Of a stretch of DNA of 24,920 nucleotides, positions 15,404 through 21,776 are shown piece by piece. The DNA is taken from positions 1 through 24,920 of the forward strand of contig JASLAP010000271.1 of assembly GCA_030147065.1 (NCBI GenBank), read 5' to 3'. The notes below the pieces were generated by a model. It ran no database searches, was not told the DNA's origin, and saw only the letters and a list, made by a program, of their open reading frames with translations. The translations under genes and the position numbers were made by a program. This stretch comes from Pseudonocardia sp. (lineage in GTDB: Bacteria > Actinomycetota > Actinomycetes > Mycobacteriales > Pseudonocardiaceae). Position 1 is the stretch's first letter. The number at the start of each line of letters is the position of its first letter.

Positions 15404-15443
15404 CGCGCAGCCCGTCGGTGGTCCGCGCAGCCCGCCGGCGGTC
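15404..15443. repeat. Tandem 2 x 20-bp direct repeat
   Basis: CGCGCAGCCCGTCGGTGGTC (15404-15423) is followed directly by CGCGCAGCCCGCCGGCGGTC (15424-15443): 18 of 20 positions match and both differences are T to C. It lies about 95 bases before the predicted transcription start of the CoA-transferase operon. Confidence 0.7.
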
Positions 15444-15477
15444 TGCGACGGCACCACACGGGCTGCGAGGACCGCAT

Positions 15478-15496
15478 CCTTCCGCTCACCGGAAGG
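15478..15496. promoter_or_regulatory. Dyad CCTTCCG-N5-CGGAAGG
   Basis: Perfect 7-bp inverted repeats around CTCAC. The centre (15487) is about 51 bases upstream of the predicted leaderless start at 15538, a usual distance for an activator such as an IclR- or LysR-type regulator. No regulator gene is nearby in the window. Confidence 0.45.
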
Positions 15497-15525
15497 TGAC
15501 GTGGGGTGGGCGGCGGAATCCTGCG

Positions 15526-15531
15526 TAGTGT
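15526..15531 (+). promoter_or_regulatory. -10-like TAGTGT
   Basis: TAGTGT (TANNNT) ends six bases before the GTG at 15538, the start of a 9-codon ORF that overlaps the CoA-transferase start. Confidence 0.45.
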
Positions 15532-15537
15532 GCGCCG

Positions 15538-15567
15538 GTGCGCGCAGCGGGGACGGACGACCGGTGA
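15538..15567 (+). CDS. Possible leaderless 9-codon leader ORF
   Basis: GTG-CGC-GCA-GCG-GGG-ACG-GAC-GAC-CGG-TGA encodes VRAAGTDDR. It begins six bases after TAGTGT and its TGA (15565-15567) overlaps the GTG of the next gene as GTGA. This arrangement would couple translation of the CoA-transferase to ribosomes loading on a leaderless message. It is an inference from position only; the peptide itself has no attenuator-like codon run. Confidence 0.35.
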   Translation: MRAAGTDDR

Positions 15568-16259
15568 CCGACATCGTCGACGACGCGGACGCCGCGGTCG
15601 CCGGGATCGAGCCCGGGGCGACCGTGCTGATCGGCGGGTTCGGCACCGCGGGGCAGCCGGTGGAACTGATCGACGCGCTGCGGCGCTCGGGCGTGGGCGA
15701 CCTGACCGTGGTGAACAACAACGCCGGCAACGGCGAGGTCGGGCTGGCCGCGCTGCTGGCAGCGGGGCAGGTTCGCAAGATCATCTGCTCGTTCCCGCGG
15801 CAGACCGACTCCTACGTCTTCGACGAGCTGTACCGGTCGGGCCGGATCGAGCTGGAGGTCGTCCCGCAGGGCAACCTGGCCGAGCGGATGCGCGCCGCGG
15901 GTGCCGGGATCGGCGCGTTCTTCTGCCCGACCGGCTTCGGCACCCCGCTGGCCGAGGGCAAGGAGACCCGCACCATCGACGGGCGCGACCACGTCCTGGA
16001 GTACCCGATCCGCGGCGACGTCGCGCTGATCAAGGCCTTCCGCGCCGACACCACGGGCAACCTGGTCTACCGCAAGACCGCGCGGAACTTCGGCCCCGTG
16101 ATGGCCACCGCCGCGACCACCACGGTGGTCCAGGTGGACGAGGTCGTGGCCGCCGGAGCGCTGGACCCCGAGGTGGTGGTGACGCCGGGGATCTTCGTCG
16201 ACCGGATCGTCGCGCTGCCCGCATCGCGGGTCCTCGCCGCGGAAGGAGCGGCCCGATGA
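15564..16259 (+). CDS. pcaI: 3-oxoacid/3-oxoadipate CoA-transferase subunit A
   Basis: A 231-residue alpha subunit of a family I CoA-transferase. GGFGTAGQP (24-32) is the oxyanion/CoA-binding loop of this family, followed by TVVNNNAGNG and SFPRQTDSYVF. CPTGFGTPLAEGKE and the later DVALIKAFRADTTGNLVYRKTARNF are typical of subunit A. It would activate 3-oxoadipate (or another 3-oxoacid) using succinyl-CoA. pcaI is preferred over scoA because benE and a dienelactone-hydrolase-like gene are adjacent, but the sequence alone does not separate the two. GTG at 15564 has a GGGACGGA site upstream and overlaps a possible leader ORF. Stop and start of the B subunit overlap (ATGA). Confidence 0.85.
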   Translation: MTDIVDDADAAVAGIEPGATVLIGGFGTAGQPVELIDALRRSGVGDLTVVNNNAGNGEVGLAALLAAGQVRKIICSFPRQTDSYVFDELYRSGRIELEVVPQGNLAERMRAAGAGIGAFFCPTGFGTPLAEGKETRTIDGRDHVLEYPIRGDVALIKAFRADTTGNLVYRKTARNFGPVMATAATTTVVQVDEVVAAGALDPEVVVTPGIFVDRIVALPASRVLAAEGAAR

Positions 16260-16927
16260 GCACCGACACCACCGGGACGACCGTGGAGCACCTCGACCGC
16301 GGCCCGCTCGACCGCACCGGACTGGCCGCGCTGGTGGCCGCGGACATCCCGCCGGGCTCCTACGTCAACCTCGGCATCGGCCAGCCGACCACGGTCGCCG
16401 ACCACCTGCCGGCCGACAGCGGGGTCGTGCTGCACACCGAGAACGGGATGCTCGGGATGGGCCGCGCCGCGGTCGGCGACGAGATCGACCCGGACCTGAT
16501 CAACGCCGGCAAGGTCCCGGTCACCGAGACCGCGGGGGCGGCGTACTTCCACCACGCCGACTCGTTCGCCATGATGCGCGGCGGGCACCTCGACGTCTGC
16601 GTGCTCGGGGCGTTCCAGGTGTCCTTCGGCGGCGACCTGGCCAACTGGCACACCGGCGAGCCGGACGCCATCCCGGCCGTCGGCGGCGCGATGGACCTGG
16701 CGATCGGCGCCCGGGACGTCTTCGTGATGATGACCCTGTTCGCCCGGTCCGGAACGCCCAAGCTGGTCCGGGAGTGCAGCTACCCGCTCACCGGCCGGGC
16801 CTGCGTGAGCCGGGTCTACACCGACCACGGCGTGTTCCTGCTCGACGGGGGCCGGGTGCGGGTCCGGGAGACCTACGGGATCCCGGTCGCGGAGCTGGGC
16901 GAGCGGCTGGGCCTCGACCTGTCCTGA
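16256..16927 (+). CDS. pcaJ: 3-oxoacid/3-oxoadipate CoA-transferase subunit B
   Basis: A 223-residue beta subunit carrying the catalytic glutamate in TENGMLGMG (Glu62), which forms the CoA thioester intermediate. Other family features are VNLGIGQPTTVADHL (37-51), GKVPVTETAGAAYFHHADSF, FQVSFGGDLANW and the PLTG block (LVRECSYPLTGRACVSRVYTD region). ATG at 16256 overlaps the A-subunit stop and has GGAAGGAG seven bases upstream, so the two subunits are made together. The enzyme works as an A/B heterodimer or higher oligomer in the cytoplasm. Same caveat as for subunit A: 3-oxoadipate versus acetoacetate specificity is inferred from neighbours. Confidence 0.87.
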   Translation: MSTDTTGTTVEHLDRGPLDRTGLAALVAADIPPGSYVNLGIGQPTTVADHLPADSGVVLHTENGMLGMGRAAVGDEIDPDLINAGKVPVTETAGAAYFHHADSFAMMRGGHLDVCVLGAFQVSFGGDLANWHTGEPDAIPAVGGAMDLAIGARDVFVMMTLFARSGTPKLVRECSYPLTGRACVSRVYTDHGVFLLDGGRVRVRETYGIPVAELGERLGLDLS

Positions 16928-16928
16928 A

Positions 16929-16942
16929 CCGGGTCAGCCCGG
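16929..16942. terminator. Small GC hairpin between convergent genes
   Basis: CCGGG-TCAG-CCCGG, a 5-bp stem and tetraloop in the seven-base gap and adjoining stop codon between the convergent CoA-transferase and hydrolase genes. Plausible as a bidirectional terminator but short. Confidence 0.3.
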
Positions 16943-17563
16943 CGCGGGTGGGTCGGCCGGCCGGGCCAGGTGCTCGCCGAAGAAGGCCAGGATGCGCCGC
17001 CAGGCGTCCTCGGCCTCCGGTTCGGAGCAGGCCAGCCCGGCCGCGCGCTCTACGACCCGCAGCGGCGCGGGGGTGCCCCAGTCGTTCATGAACGAGTGCC
17101 CGACCCCCGGGTACTCCTCGACGTCGCGCGGCACACCGCCCTCGGCGAGCAGGGCGTCCAGCTTCGCCGCGGCCCCCGACAGCTTGCGGTCCCGGGCGCC
17201 GTAGCTGGCCCCGACCGGGCACGAGCGGGTGAGGGTGGACGGGTCCGCCTTCCCGGTGCAGCGCGGATCGGCCGCCAGGTGGTCGCGGGCGGCGACCAGG
17301 TCGTCGACGCCGGTGCCGCGGCCTGCCGACAGCGCCCGGAAGATGCTCACGATGCAGCCGATCCGGCGCCCGCGCCGGTAGAGCGCCGGGGCGAGGGCGA
17401 GGTAGCCGTGCGCGGCGAACCGGTCGGTGATGCGCCGGGTGTCGGCGGTCATCCCGAAGGCGTCGTGGACCACGACCACGCCGGGCCAGGGCCCGTCGCC
17501 GTCGGGAACGGCGAGGTACGCGGGAACGGGCCCGGCGGGAGCGGCGTAGGTCGTGCGCGGCAC
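16934..17563 (-). CDS. Dienelactone-hydrolase family protein lacking the nucleophile segment
   Basis: A 209-residue relative of dienelactone hydrolase, shorter than the usual 235-250. The N-terminal half (PGVVVVHDAFGMTADTRRI, 27-45) and the C-terminal half (SYGARDR, Asp125; GVGHSFMN, His156) are normal. Between residues 105 and 115, GK is followed directly by ADPSTLTRSCPV, so the strand, nucleophile elbow (GFCxGG or similar) and following helix are missing. About 30-40 residues are absent without a frameshift, and no other serine or cysteine sits in a nucleophile motif. The enzyme should be inactive as a classic hydrolase. GTG at 17563 follows benE by 24 bases, so the pair is probably one operon. 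An assembly artefact is possible but the deletion being in frame argues for a real allele. Confidence 0.8.
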   Translation of the reverse strand: MPRTTYAAPAGPVPAYLAVPDGDGPWPGVVVVHDAFGMTADTRRITDRFAAHGYLALAPALYRRGRRIGCIVSIFRALSAGRGTGVDDLVAARDHLAADPRCTGKADPSTLTRSCPVGASYGARDRKLSGAAAKLDALLAEGGVPRDVEEYPGVGHSFMNDWGTPAPLRVVERAAGLACSEPEAEDAWRRILAFFGEHLARPADPPAPG

Positions 17564-17587
17564 GGTGATCCGCCTGGTGGTCCGCGG

Positions 17588-18841
17588 TCAGCGGTCCGGC
17601 TCGGTGAAGTCGGGCCGTTCGAGCAGCAGCGACACCGCGATCCCGGCCACCAGCCCCCAGAACGCCGCGCCGATGTTCAGCACGGTGATGTCGGAGACCG
17701 TGACCACGAAGGTGACCAGGGCGCCGAGGGTGAACCGGCTGCGGAACGCCGTGACGAACGCGGCCTGCAGCACCCGCAGCATCGCCAACCCGGCGAGGAC
17801 GGCGATGAACGCCGGCGGGGTGGCCAGCATCAGCCGGGTGAACAGCGGGGCGAGCAGCCCGAACACCATCGCCAGCAGGCCGCAGACGACTCCGGCGGTG
17901 TACTGGCGGGACCGCTCGCCCGAGGCGGTGAGCAGGGCGTTGGTGGGCCCGGTCAGGCAGGTCGACACCGCCCCGACCGCCGCGGCCAGCAACGACCAGG
18001 CCCCGCAGGCGATCGTGATGACGTTGACCGGGGGTTCGTGGCCCGCGGCGCGCAGCACCGCCACGCCCTGACCGTTCTGCACGACCAGCACGGTGATCGC
18101 GAGCGGGACGACCAGCTCGACCATCGCCTGTGCCGACCACTGCGGGACCTGCAGCACCGGGGCCGCGACCCACGCCGCCGCGGCCGGTCCCGGGTCGAAC
18201 CGGCCGGACAGCGCCACCGCCACCGCACCCACCACGAGCACGCCGATGATCGGCGGGACCCACCGGCCGAGCGCGGGGACCGCGCTGAGCACCAGGAAGG
18301 CCAGCACCATCGGCACGGCCACCGCCGCGTCGGCGCCGACGGCGCGCACCAGGTCGGTGCCGAACCGCAGGAACACCCCGGCGACCATGCCCATCACGAT
18401 CGGCATCGGGATCAGCGCCATCACCCGGCGCACCCAGCCGGTCAGCCCGAGCACCAGCATGAGCAGCCCGGTGGCCAGGAAGGCGCCGACGACCTCGGGC
18501 CAGCTGAGGTGCCCCAGGGCCGGGCCGACCAGGACGGTGCCGGGGATCGTCCAGAAGAACGCCAGCGGCTGGCGGTACACCCAGCACGCCGCCACGGTCA
18601 GCAGGCCGTTGAGGAAGAACACCCCGAACACCCAGGACGCCAGCTCGGCGGCGGTGAGGCCGCCCTGGGTGCCGACCGCCAGGATCACCGCGACCGGTCC
18701 GGTGGCCGCGAAGACCAGCCCGATCAGCCCGTTCGCCGCGTACAGCGCACCGAGGTCGTGGAGCAGCCGGCGCGGGCCGGTCGGCGGTCGCGGGGGTCGT
18801 TCGAGCAGCGTCGGCGACGCCCCTGGTCGTTCGACCGTCAC
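17588..18841 (-). CDS. benE: Benzoate/H+ symporter family protein
   Basis: A 417-residue integral membrane transporter of the BenE family, with about twelve hydrophobic segments. Recognisable stretches are PLAFFWTIPGTVLVGPAL (about 106-123), MALIPMPIVMGMVAGVFLRFGTD (153-175), VVQNGQGVAVLRAAGH (265-280) and VGAVSTCLTGPTNALLTASGE, which together are diagnostic of the family. It would import benzoate or a related aromatic acid with protons. GTG at 18841 follows GAGG by six bases. It sits before the nucleophile-less hydrolase and converges with the CoA-transferase operon, making a compact aromatic-acid uptake and late beta-ketoadipate-type region. No ring-cleavage or benzoate dioxygenase gene is in the window. 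Confidence 0.9.
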   Translation of the reverse strand: MTVERPGASPTLLERPPRPPTGPRRLLHDLGALYAANGLIGLVFAATGPVAVILAVGTQGGLTAAELASWVFGVFFLNGLLTVAACWVYRQPLAFFWTIPGTVLVGPALGHLSWPEVVGAFLATGLLMLVLGLTGWVRRVMALIPMPIVMGMVAGVFLRFGTDLVRAVGADAAVAVPMVLAFLVLSAVPALGRWVPPIIGVLVVGAVAVALSGRFDPGPAAAAWVAAPVLQVPQWSAQAMVELVVPLAITVLVVQNGQGVAVLRAAGHEPPVNVITIACGAWSLLAAAVGAVSTCLTGPTNALLTASGERSRQYTAGVVCGLLAMVFGLLAPLFTRLMLATPPAFIAVLAGLAMLRVLQAAFVTAFRSRFTLGALVTFVVTVSDITVLNIGAAFWGLVAGIAVSLLLERPDFTEPDR

Positions 18842-18905
18842 ACGCAACCTCGCTCGGGATCGGGGTGCGCCCACGGTAGTGCCACCGCCCCATCCGGGTC
18901 CCCAG

Positions 18906-20423
18906 TCACAGGGTCAGGTGCGTCGCCCGGCCGGCCACGAACGTCGCCGCGACCCGCATCGTCCGCAGGTGCTCGCCGACGGCCGCCGGGTCGGCGCCCG
19001 GCCGGAGCGGGTCGTCGTCGAGCAGCACCACGTCGCCCGGGGCACCCGGGTGCACGGTGGTCCGCCCGTCGGTGCTGGCCGCCAGCGCCTCGGCCGCGGT
19101 GATCGCCTCGGCCGGGTTCCACGGCTCCCGGTCGTCGGCGGACCGGTGCACCGCGGCGGCCATCGCCAGCCAGGGATCGAGCGCCGCGACCGGGGCGTCG
19201 GAGCCCATCGCCAGCTGCACCCCGGCCCGCAGCAGCGACCGCAGCGGGAAGCACCGGTCGGCCCGGTCGGGCCAGCAGTGCGCGGTGACGTCCCGGTCGT
19301 CGAGCAGGTGGGCGGGCTGCACGCTCGCCCGCACACCGAGCCGGCCCATCCGTGCGACGTCGACGCGGGCGACCAGCTGGGCGTGCTCGATCGACCCGCT
19401 CGCCCCGGTCGCGGCGAAGGCGTCGAGCGCGGAGCCGACGGCGGCGTCCCCGATGGCGTGCAGCGCGACCTCCAGCCCGTGCGCGCGGGCGCGTCCCAGC
19501 AGCGCGACCAGTTCGGCGGTGGAGTGGTTCTGCTTGCCGCGGGAGAACCCCGCGTCGGTCGCGTACGGCTCGTGGCACCACGCCGTGCGGCTGTTCAACG
19601 ACCCGTCGGAGATGATCTTCAGTGGACCATGGGTGAGCAGTCCCGCCCCGCCGGGCAGCGCGTCCCCGGTCCGCAGCCCGGCCGCGATGACCTCGTCCAG
19701 CCGGTCGGGGTAGGTGGCCGGGCGGACCCGCAGCTGGTCGACGCCGCGGGCGAACCGCTCCGGCCAGTCGAGGTAGCCGGCGCCGAACTCGACGTCGACC
19801 ACCCCGACCACGCCCTTCGCGGCGGCCTCCGCGACCGCCCGGCGGTAGCCGGCCGCCGCCTCGGCCTCGGCGCCGGGCAGCTCGCCGAGCCGGGCGAGGA
19901 CCGGGAACCACTCGTCCTCGTCGAGCACGCCGGTGCGCGGGGGCAGTCCGAGCCGTTCCAGCGCGCGGGAGTTGAGCCAGCCGTGGTGGGCGTCGCCGCT
20001 GACGAGCACCACCGGGTGCCCGCCGCTGACCGCGTCCAGCTCGGCGACGGTGGCCGGCCGGGACCAGGTCGCCGACCGCTGCCCGAAACCGTGCACCACC
20101 GACCCCCGGCGCTCGGCGGGCAGCCCGCGGACGTGCTCACCGACGATCCTGGTGACCTCCTCCGGACCCGCCGTCCCGCTCACGTCGAGCCGGACCAGCG
20201 TCCTGGCCCACTGGTCCAGGTGCACGTGCTGGTCCCACAGCCCGGGGATCGCCCACCGCCCGGCCGCGTCGACCACCTCCTCGCCGCGCCCGGGGGACAG
20301 GCCGGGCGCCACCTCCCGCACCACGCCGTCCCGGATGCGGAGGTCGAGCGGCTCGGCGGACGGCGCCGGCGAGCCGACCGGGACCAGCCGGACCCGCCGG
20401 ACGAGCACGGACGCGGAGTACAT
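18906..20423 (-). CDS. Amidohydrolase-superfamily protein (YtcJ-like)
   Basis: A 505-residue metal-dependent hydrolase of the amidohydrolase_3 group. Visible metal and active-site features are HVHLD (66-70), GDAHHGWLNSRAL (about 142-154), the lysine of THGPLKIISDGSL that is carboxylated in this family, ALHAIGDAAV (with its histidine), IEHAQLV, and GSDAPV with the terminal aspartate. The N- and C-terminal strands form the usual small beta domain. It should hydrolyse an amide, ester or cyclic bond, most likely in the cytoplasm; substrate unknown. ATG at 20423 has GGGGGAGGAAG seven bases upstream. It diverges from the calycin-like gene across a palindrome and may be controlled by the MarR protein encoded downstream. 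Confidence 0.9.
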   Translation of the reverse strand: MYSASVLVRRVRLVPVGSPAPSAEPLDLRIRDGVVREVAPGLSPGRGEEVVDAAGRWAIPGLWDQHVHLDQWARTLVRLDVSGTAGPEEVTRIVGEHVRGLPAERRGSVVHGFGQRSATWSRPATVAELDAVSGGHPVVLVSGDAHHGWLNSRALERLGLPPRTGVLDEDEWFPVLARLGELPGAEAEAAAGYRRAVAEAAAKGVVGVVDVEFGAGYLDWPERFARGVDQLRVRPATYPDRLDEVIAAGLRTGDALPGGAGLLTHGPLKIISDGSLNSRTAWCHEPYATDAGFSRGKQNHSTAELVALLGRARAHGLEVALHAIGDAAVGSALDAFAATGASGSIEHAQLVARVDVARMGRLGVRASVQPAHLLDDRDVTAHCWPDRADRCFPLRSLLRAGVQLAMGSDAPVAALDPWLAMAAAVHRSADDREPWNPAEAITAAEALAASTDGRTTVHPGAPGDVVLLDDDPLRPGADPAAVGEHLRTMRVAATFVAGRATHLTL

Positions 20424-20480
20424 CGGACTTCCTCCCCCAGATCGGCTCGACGACCCTACGCAGGAGCACGCCCGCAGATT

Positions 20481-20500
20481 ATTGACAGCATGCTGTCAAT
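20481..20500. promoter_or_regulatory. Perfect 20-bp palindrome, candidate MarR operator
   Basis: ATTGACAGCATGCTGTCAAT is its own reverse complement over all 20 bases. It lies between the divergent genes at 20423 (minus) and 20517 (plus), and its TTGACA is a consensus -35 element for the plus-strand promoter, so a bound repressor would block that promoter. A MarR regulator gene lies 545 bases downstream. AT content is much higher than in the surroundings. Confidence 0.8.
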
Positions 20501-20510
20501 CGGGCAGGGT
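20482..20510 (+). promoter_or_regulatory. Promoter TTGACA-17-CAGGGT, leaderless start
   Basis: Consensus TTGACA (20482-20487) and CAGGGT (20505-20510) are 17 bases apart, and the hexamer ends six bases before GTG at 20517, so the transcript likely begins at the start codon. The -35 is part of the palindrome. Confidence 0.65.
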
Positions 20511-20516
20511 CGAGCC

Positions 20517-21017
20517 GTGCAGGACGTGCTGATCGCCACCGGGCCGCGCCCGGAGATCGAGGAACTCGCGCTGTTCGCCCCGCTCATCGGCGAGTGGTCC
20601 CTCGTCGTCGAGAACATCGCCGCCGACGGGTCCGTGCGGGTCACCGACGCCGAGTGGCACTTCGGCTGGGCCCTGGACGGCCGGGCCGTCGTCGACGTCT
20701 GGCTCAGCCCGGCGCGCGACACGCGGTTGCGCGAGGGGGTGGACGGCGAGTGGGGGATGACCGTGCGGTTCTACGACCCGCGGATCGGCGCGTTCCGCTC
20801 CACCTGGCACGGCCCGGCGCGCGGGTGGGTCATCCCGTTCCGGGGTACTGCGACGGCGGACGGTCTGGCGCTCGACGGCCGGCGCGACGACGTGCGGGTG
20901 CGCTGGGTCTTCTCCGACCTGACCGCGGAGAGCTTCGCCTGGCGGGCGGAGGAGTCCGCGCCGGGGGAGCGGGAGCTGCGGGTCCGGCAGCGGTTCCGGG
21001 CCCACCGCCTCCGCTGA
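20517..21017 (+). CDS. Small calycin/lipocalin-like protein (DUF1579-like)
   Basis: A 166-residue soluble protein rich in short beta strands. LIGEWSLVVENIAADGSV (about 23-40), WHFGWALDGRAVVDVWL (47-63), MTVRFYDPRIGAFRSTWHG (82-100) and WVFSDLTAESFAWRAEE resemble the repeated strand pattern of DUF1579-like, calycin-type ligand-binding proteins; I am not certain of the exact family. No signal peptide or catalytic motif is seen. The GTG at 20517 is preferred over an in-frame ATG at 20490 because the latter lies inside the palindrome and -35. It is followed after 28 bases by the marR gene and diverges from the amidohydrolase, suggesting the three serve one small-molecule response. Confidence 0.75.
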   Translation: MQDVLIATGPRPEIEELALFAPLIGEWSLVVENIAADGSVRVTDAEWHFGWALDGRAVVDVWLSPARDTRLREGVDGEWGMTVRFYDPRIGAFRSTWHGPARGWVIPFRGTATADGLALDGRRDDVRVRWVFSDLTAESFAWRAEESAPGERELRVRQRFRAHRLR

Positions 21018-21032
21018 CGGCGCGGCCGGGCC

Positions 21033-21038
21033 TAGGGT
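21033..21038 (+). promoter_or_regulatory. -10-like TAGGGT before the MarR gene
   Basis: TAGGGT ends seven bases before ATG at 21046, with no ribosome binding site, so the regulator may also have its own leaderless promoter in addition to readthrough from the preceding gene. Confidence 0.5.
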
Positions 21039-21045
21039 GCGCGGC

Positions 21046-21507
21046 ATGCCGTCCGAGCTGGTGGCCGAGTACCGACTGCTGATGGCCGAGGTCTACGAGC
21101 TGGCCGGGTCGAGCCGCCGGATCAGCGAGCGCGAGGCCGCCGCGCACGGCACCACCGTCGCCCGCTGGCACGTGCTGAGCGCGGTGTCGGAGGAGCCCGC
21201 GACGGTGCCGGAGATCGCCCGTCGGCTCGGGCAGGTCCGCCAGGGCGTGCAGCGGGTGGTCGACGAGCTGGTGGCCGAGGGGCAGCTCGTCGCGAGCGAG
21301 AACCCCCGGCACAGGCGGTCGCCGCGGTTCTCGCCGACGCCGTCCGGGCGCGAGGTGCTGGAGCGCCTGTGGCTGGCGAGCGAGCCGCGGCGGCTGGAGG
21401 TGCTCGGCGGCAGCGGTGTCGACGCCGCCGCGCTCCGCCAGGCCCGCGAGACGCTGCGCCGGCTGCTGGGAGCGCTCGTGGACGAGGCTGCTGCGCGGTC
21501 CGGGTGA
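21046..21507 (+). CDS. MarR family transcriptional regulator
   Basis: A 153-residue winged-helix repressor. The N-terminal helix (LVAEYRLLMAEVYELAG) and the C-terminal helix (ALRQARETLRRLLGALVDEA) form the dimer interface. The helix-turn-helix region is TVPEIARRLGQVRQGVQRVVDELVAEG (about 53-79) followed by the wing ENPRHRRSPRFSPTPSG. Proteins of this family bind 16-20-bp palindromes as dimers and release on binding a small phenolic or other ligand. The perfect palindrome at 20481 is the obvious candidate site. Ligand is unknown; the nearby amidohydrolase and aromatic cluster hint at a metabolite rather than an antibiotic. Confidence 0.88.
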   Translation: MPSELVAEYRLLMAEVYELAGSSRRISEREAAAHGTTVARWHVLSAVSEEPATVPEIARRLGQVRQGVQRVVDELVAEGQLVASENPRHRRSPRFSPTPSGREVLERLWLASEPRRLEVLGGSGVDAAALRQARETLRRLLGALVDEAAARSG

Positions 21508-21776
21508 TGCGGGTCGGGCACGATCCCCACTCGAAGGTGGCCTTCCTGAACCGGACGGTGGGGGCTGGAGCAGGCCGAGGCCCTTGACGGCCTCGCGCTC
21601 CTCGTTGAGCTCGGCGACGCCGGCGTCGATCCGGGATCGGGCCGTTGACAAAGCGGTGCAACATCGTGCAGCGCTGCTTCAACCGGTTTCGAGCAGTACC
21701 GGGCGACAGGCGCGCTGTCCTGCCGGGCATGGTCGACCCGGCGACCCAAGACATGCGGCGTGAGGACGCTCCCTAG
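21508..21776. other. Non-coding stretch of mobile-element debris
   Basis: No intact gene. The left part (21508-21640) has a minus-strand reading RSRIDAGVAELNEEREAV that looks like a protein remnant of unknown origin; the right part carries the transposase remnant listed separately. The high density of disrupted reading frames suggests old insertions. Confidence 0.5.
21645..21776 (+). pseudogene. IS5-family transposase remnant, C-terminal piece
   Basis: A 43-codon open stretch reads LTKRCNIVQRCFNRFRA and then GDRRAVLPGMVDPATQDMR. The first part matches the KRRNVVERCFNRLKQ signature around the catalytic glutamate of IS5-type DDE transposases. The catalytic Glu position is Gln (IVQRC for VVERC), and a few residues of the following TRYDK region are missing. 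There is no upstream catalytic domain, no inverted repeat and no target duplication. Its TAG stop shares CTAG with the stop of the convergent kinase gene. Confidence 0.6.

Larger units (their letters stand above)
15263..15537. other. Intergenic region upstream of the CoA-transferase operon
   Basis: About 275 bases without a convincing gene. A minus-strand ORF (15308-15784) crosses it but mostly lies opposite the CoA-transferase and lacks a credible product. The region holds a 2 x 20-bp tandem repeat, a hairpin-like dyad and a -10-like hexamer, each listed separately. Confidence 0.5.

Noticed and set aside
15308..15784. Minus-strand ORF before and over the CoA-transferase
   Set aside because: Most of it is antisense to pcaI, the product has no recognisable domain and no ribosome binding site.
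20490..20519. ATG at 20490 as the start of the calycin-like gene
   Set aside because: It lies inside the palindrome and downstream of TTGACA, before the -10 hexamer; a transcript from that promoter would not contain it.
21528..21545. GAAGGTGGCCTTC as a terminator for the marR gene
   Set aside because: The stem is only five pairs with a three-base loop and no following T-run; it sits in what looks like mobile-element debris.
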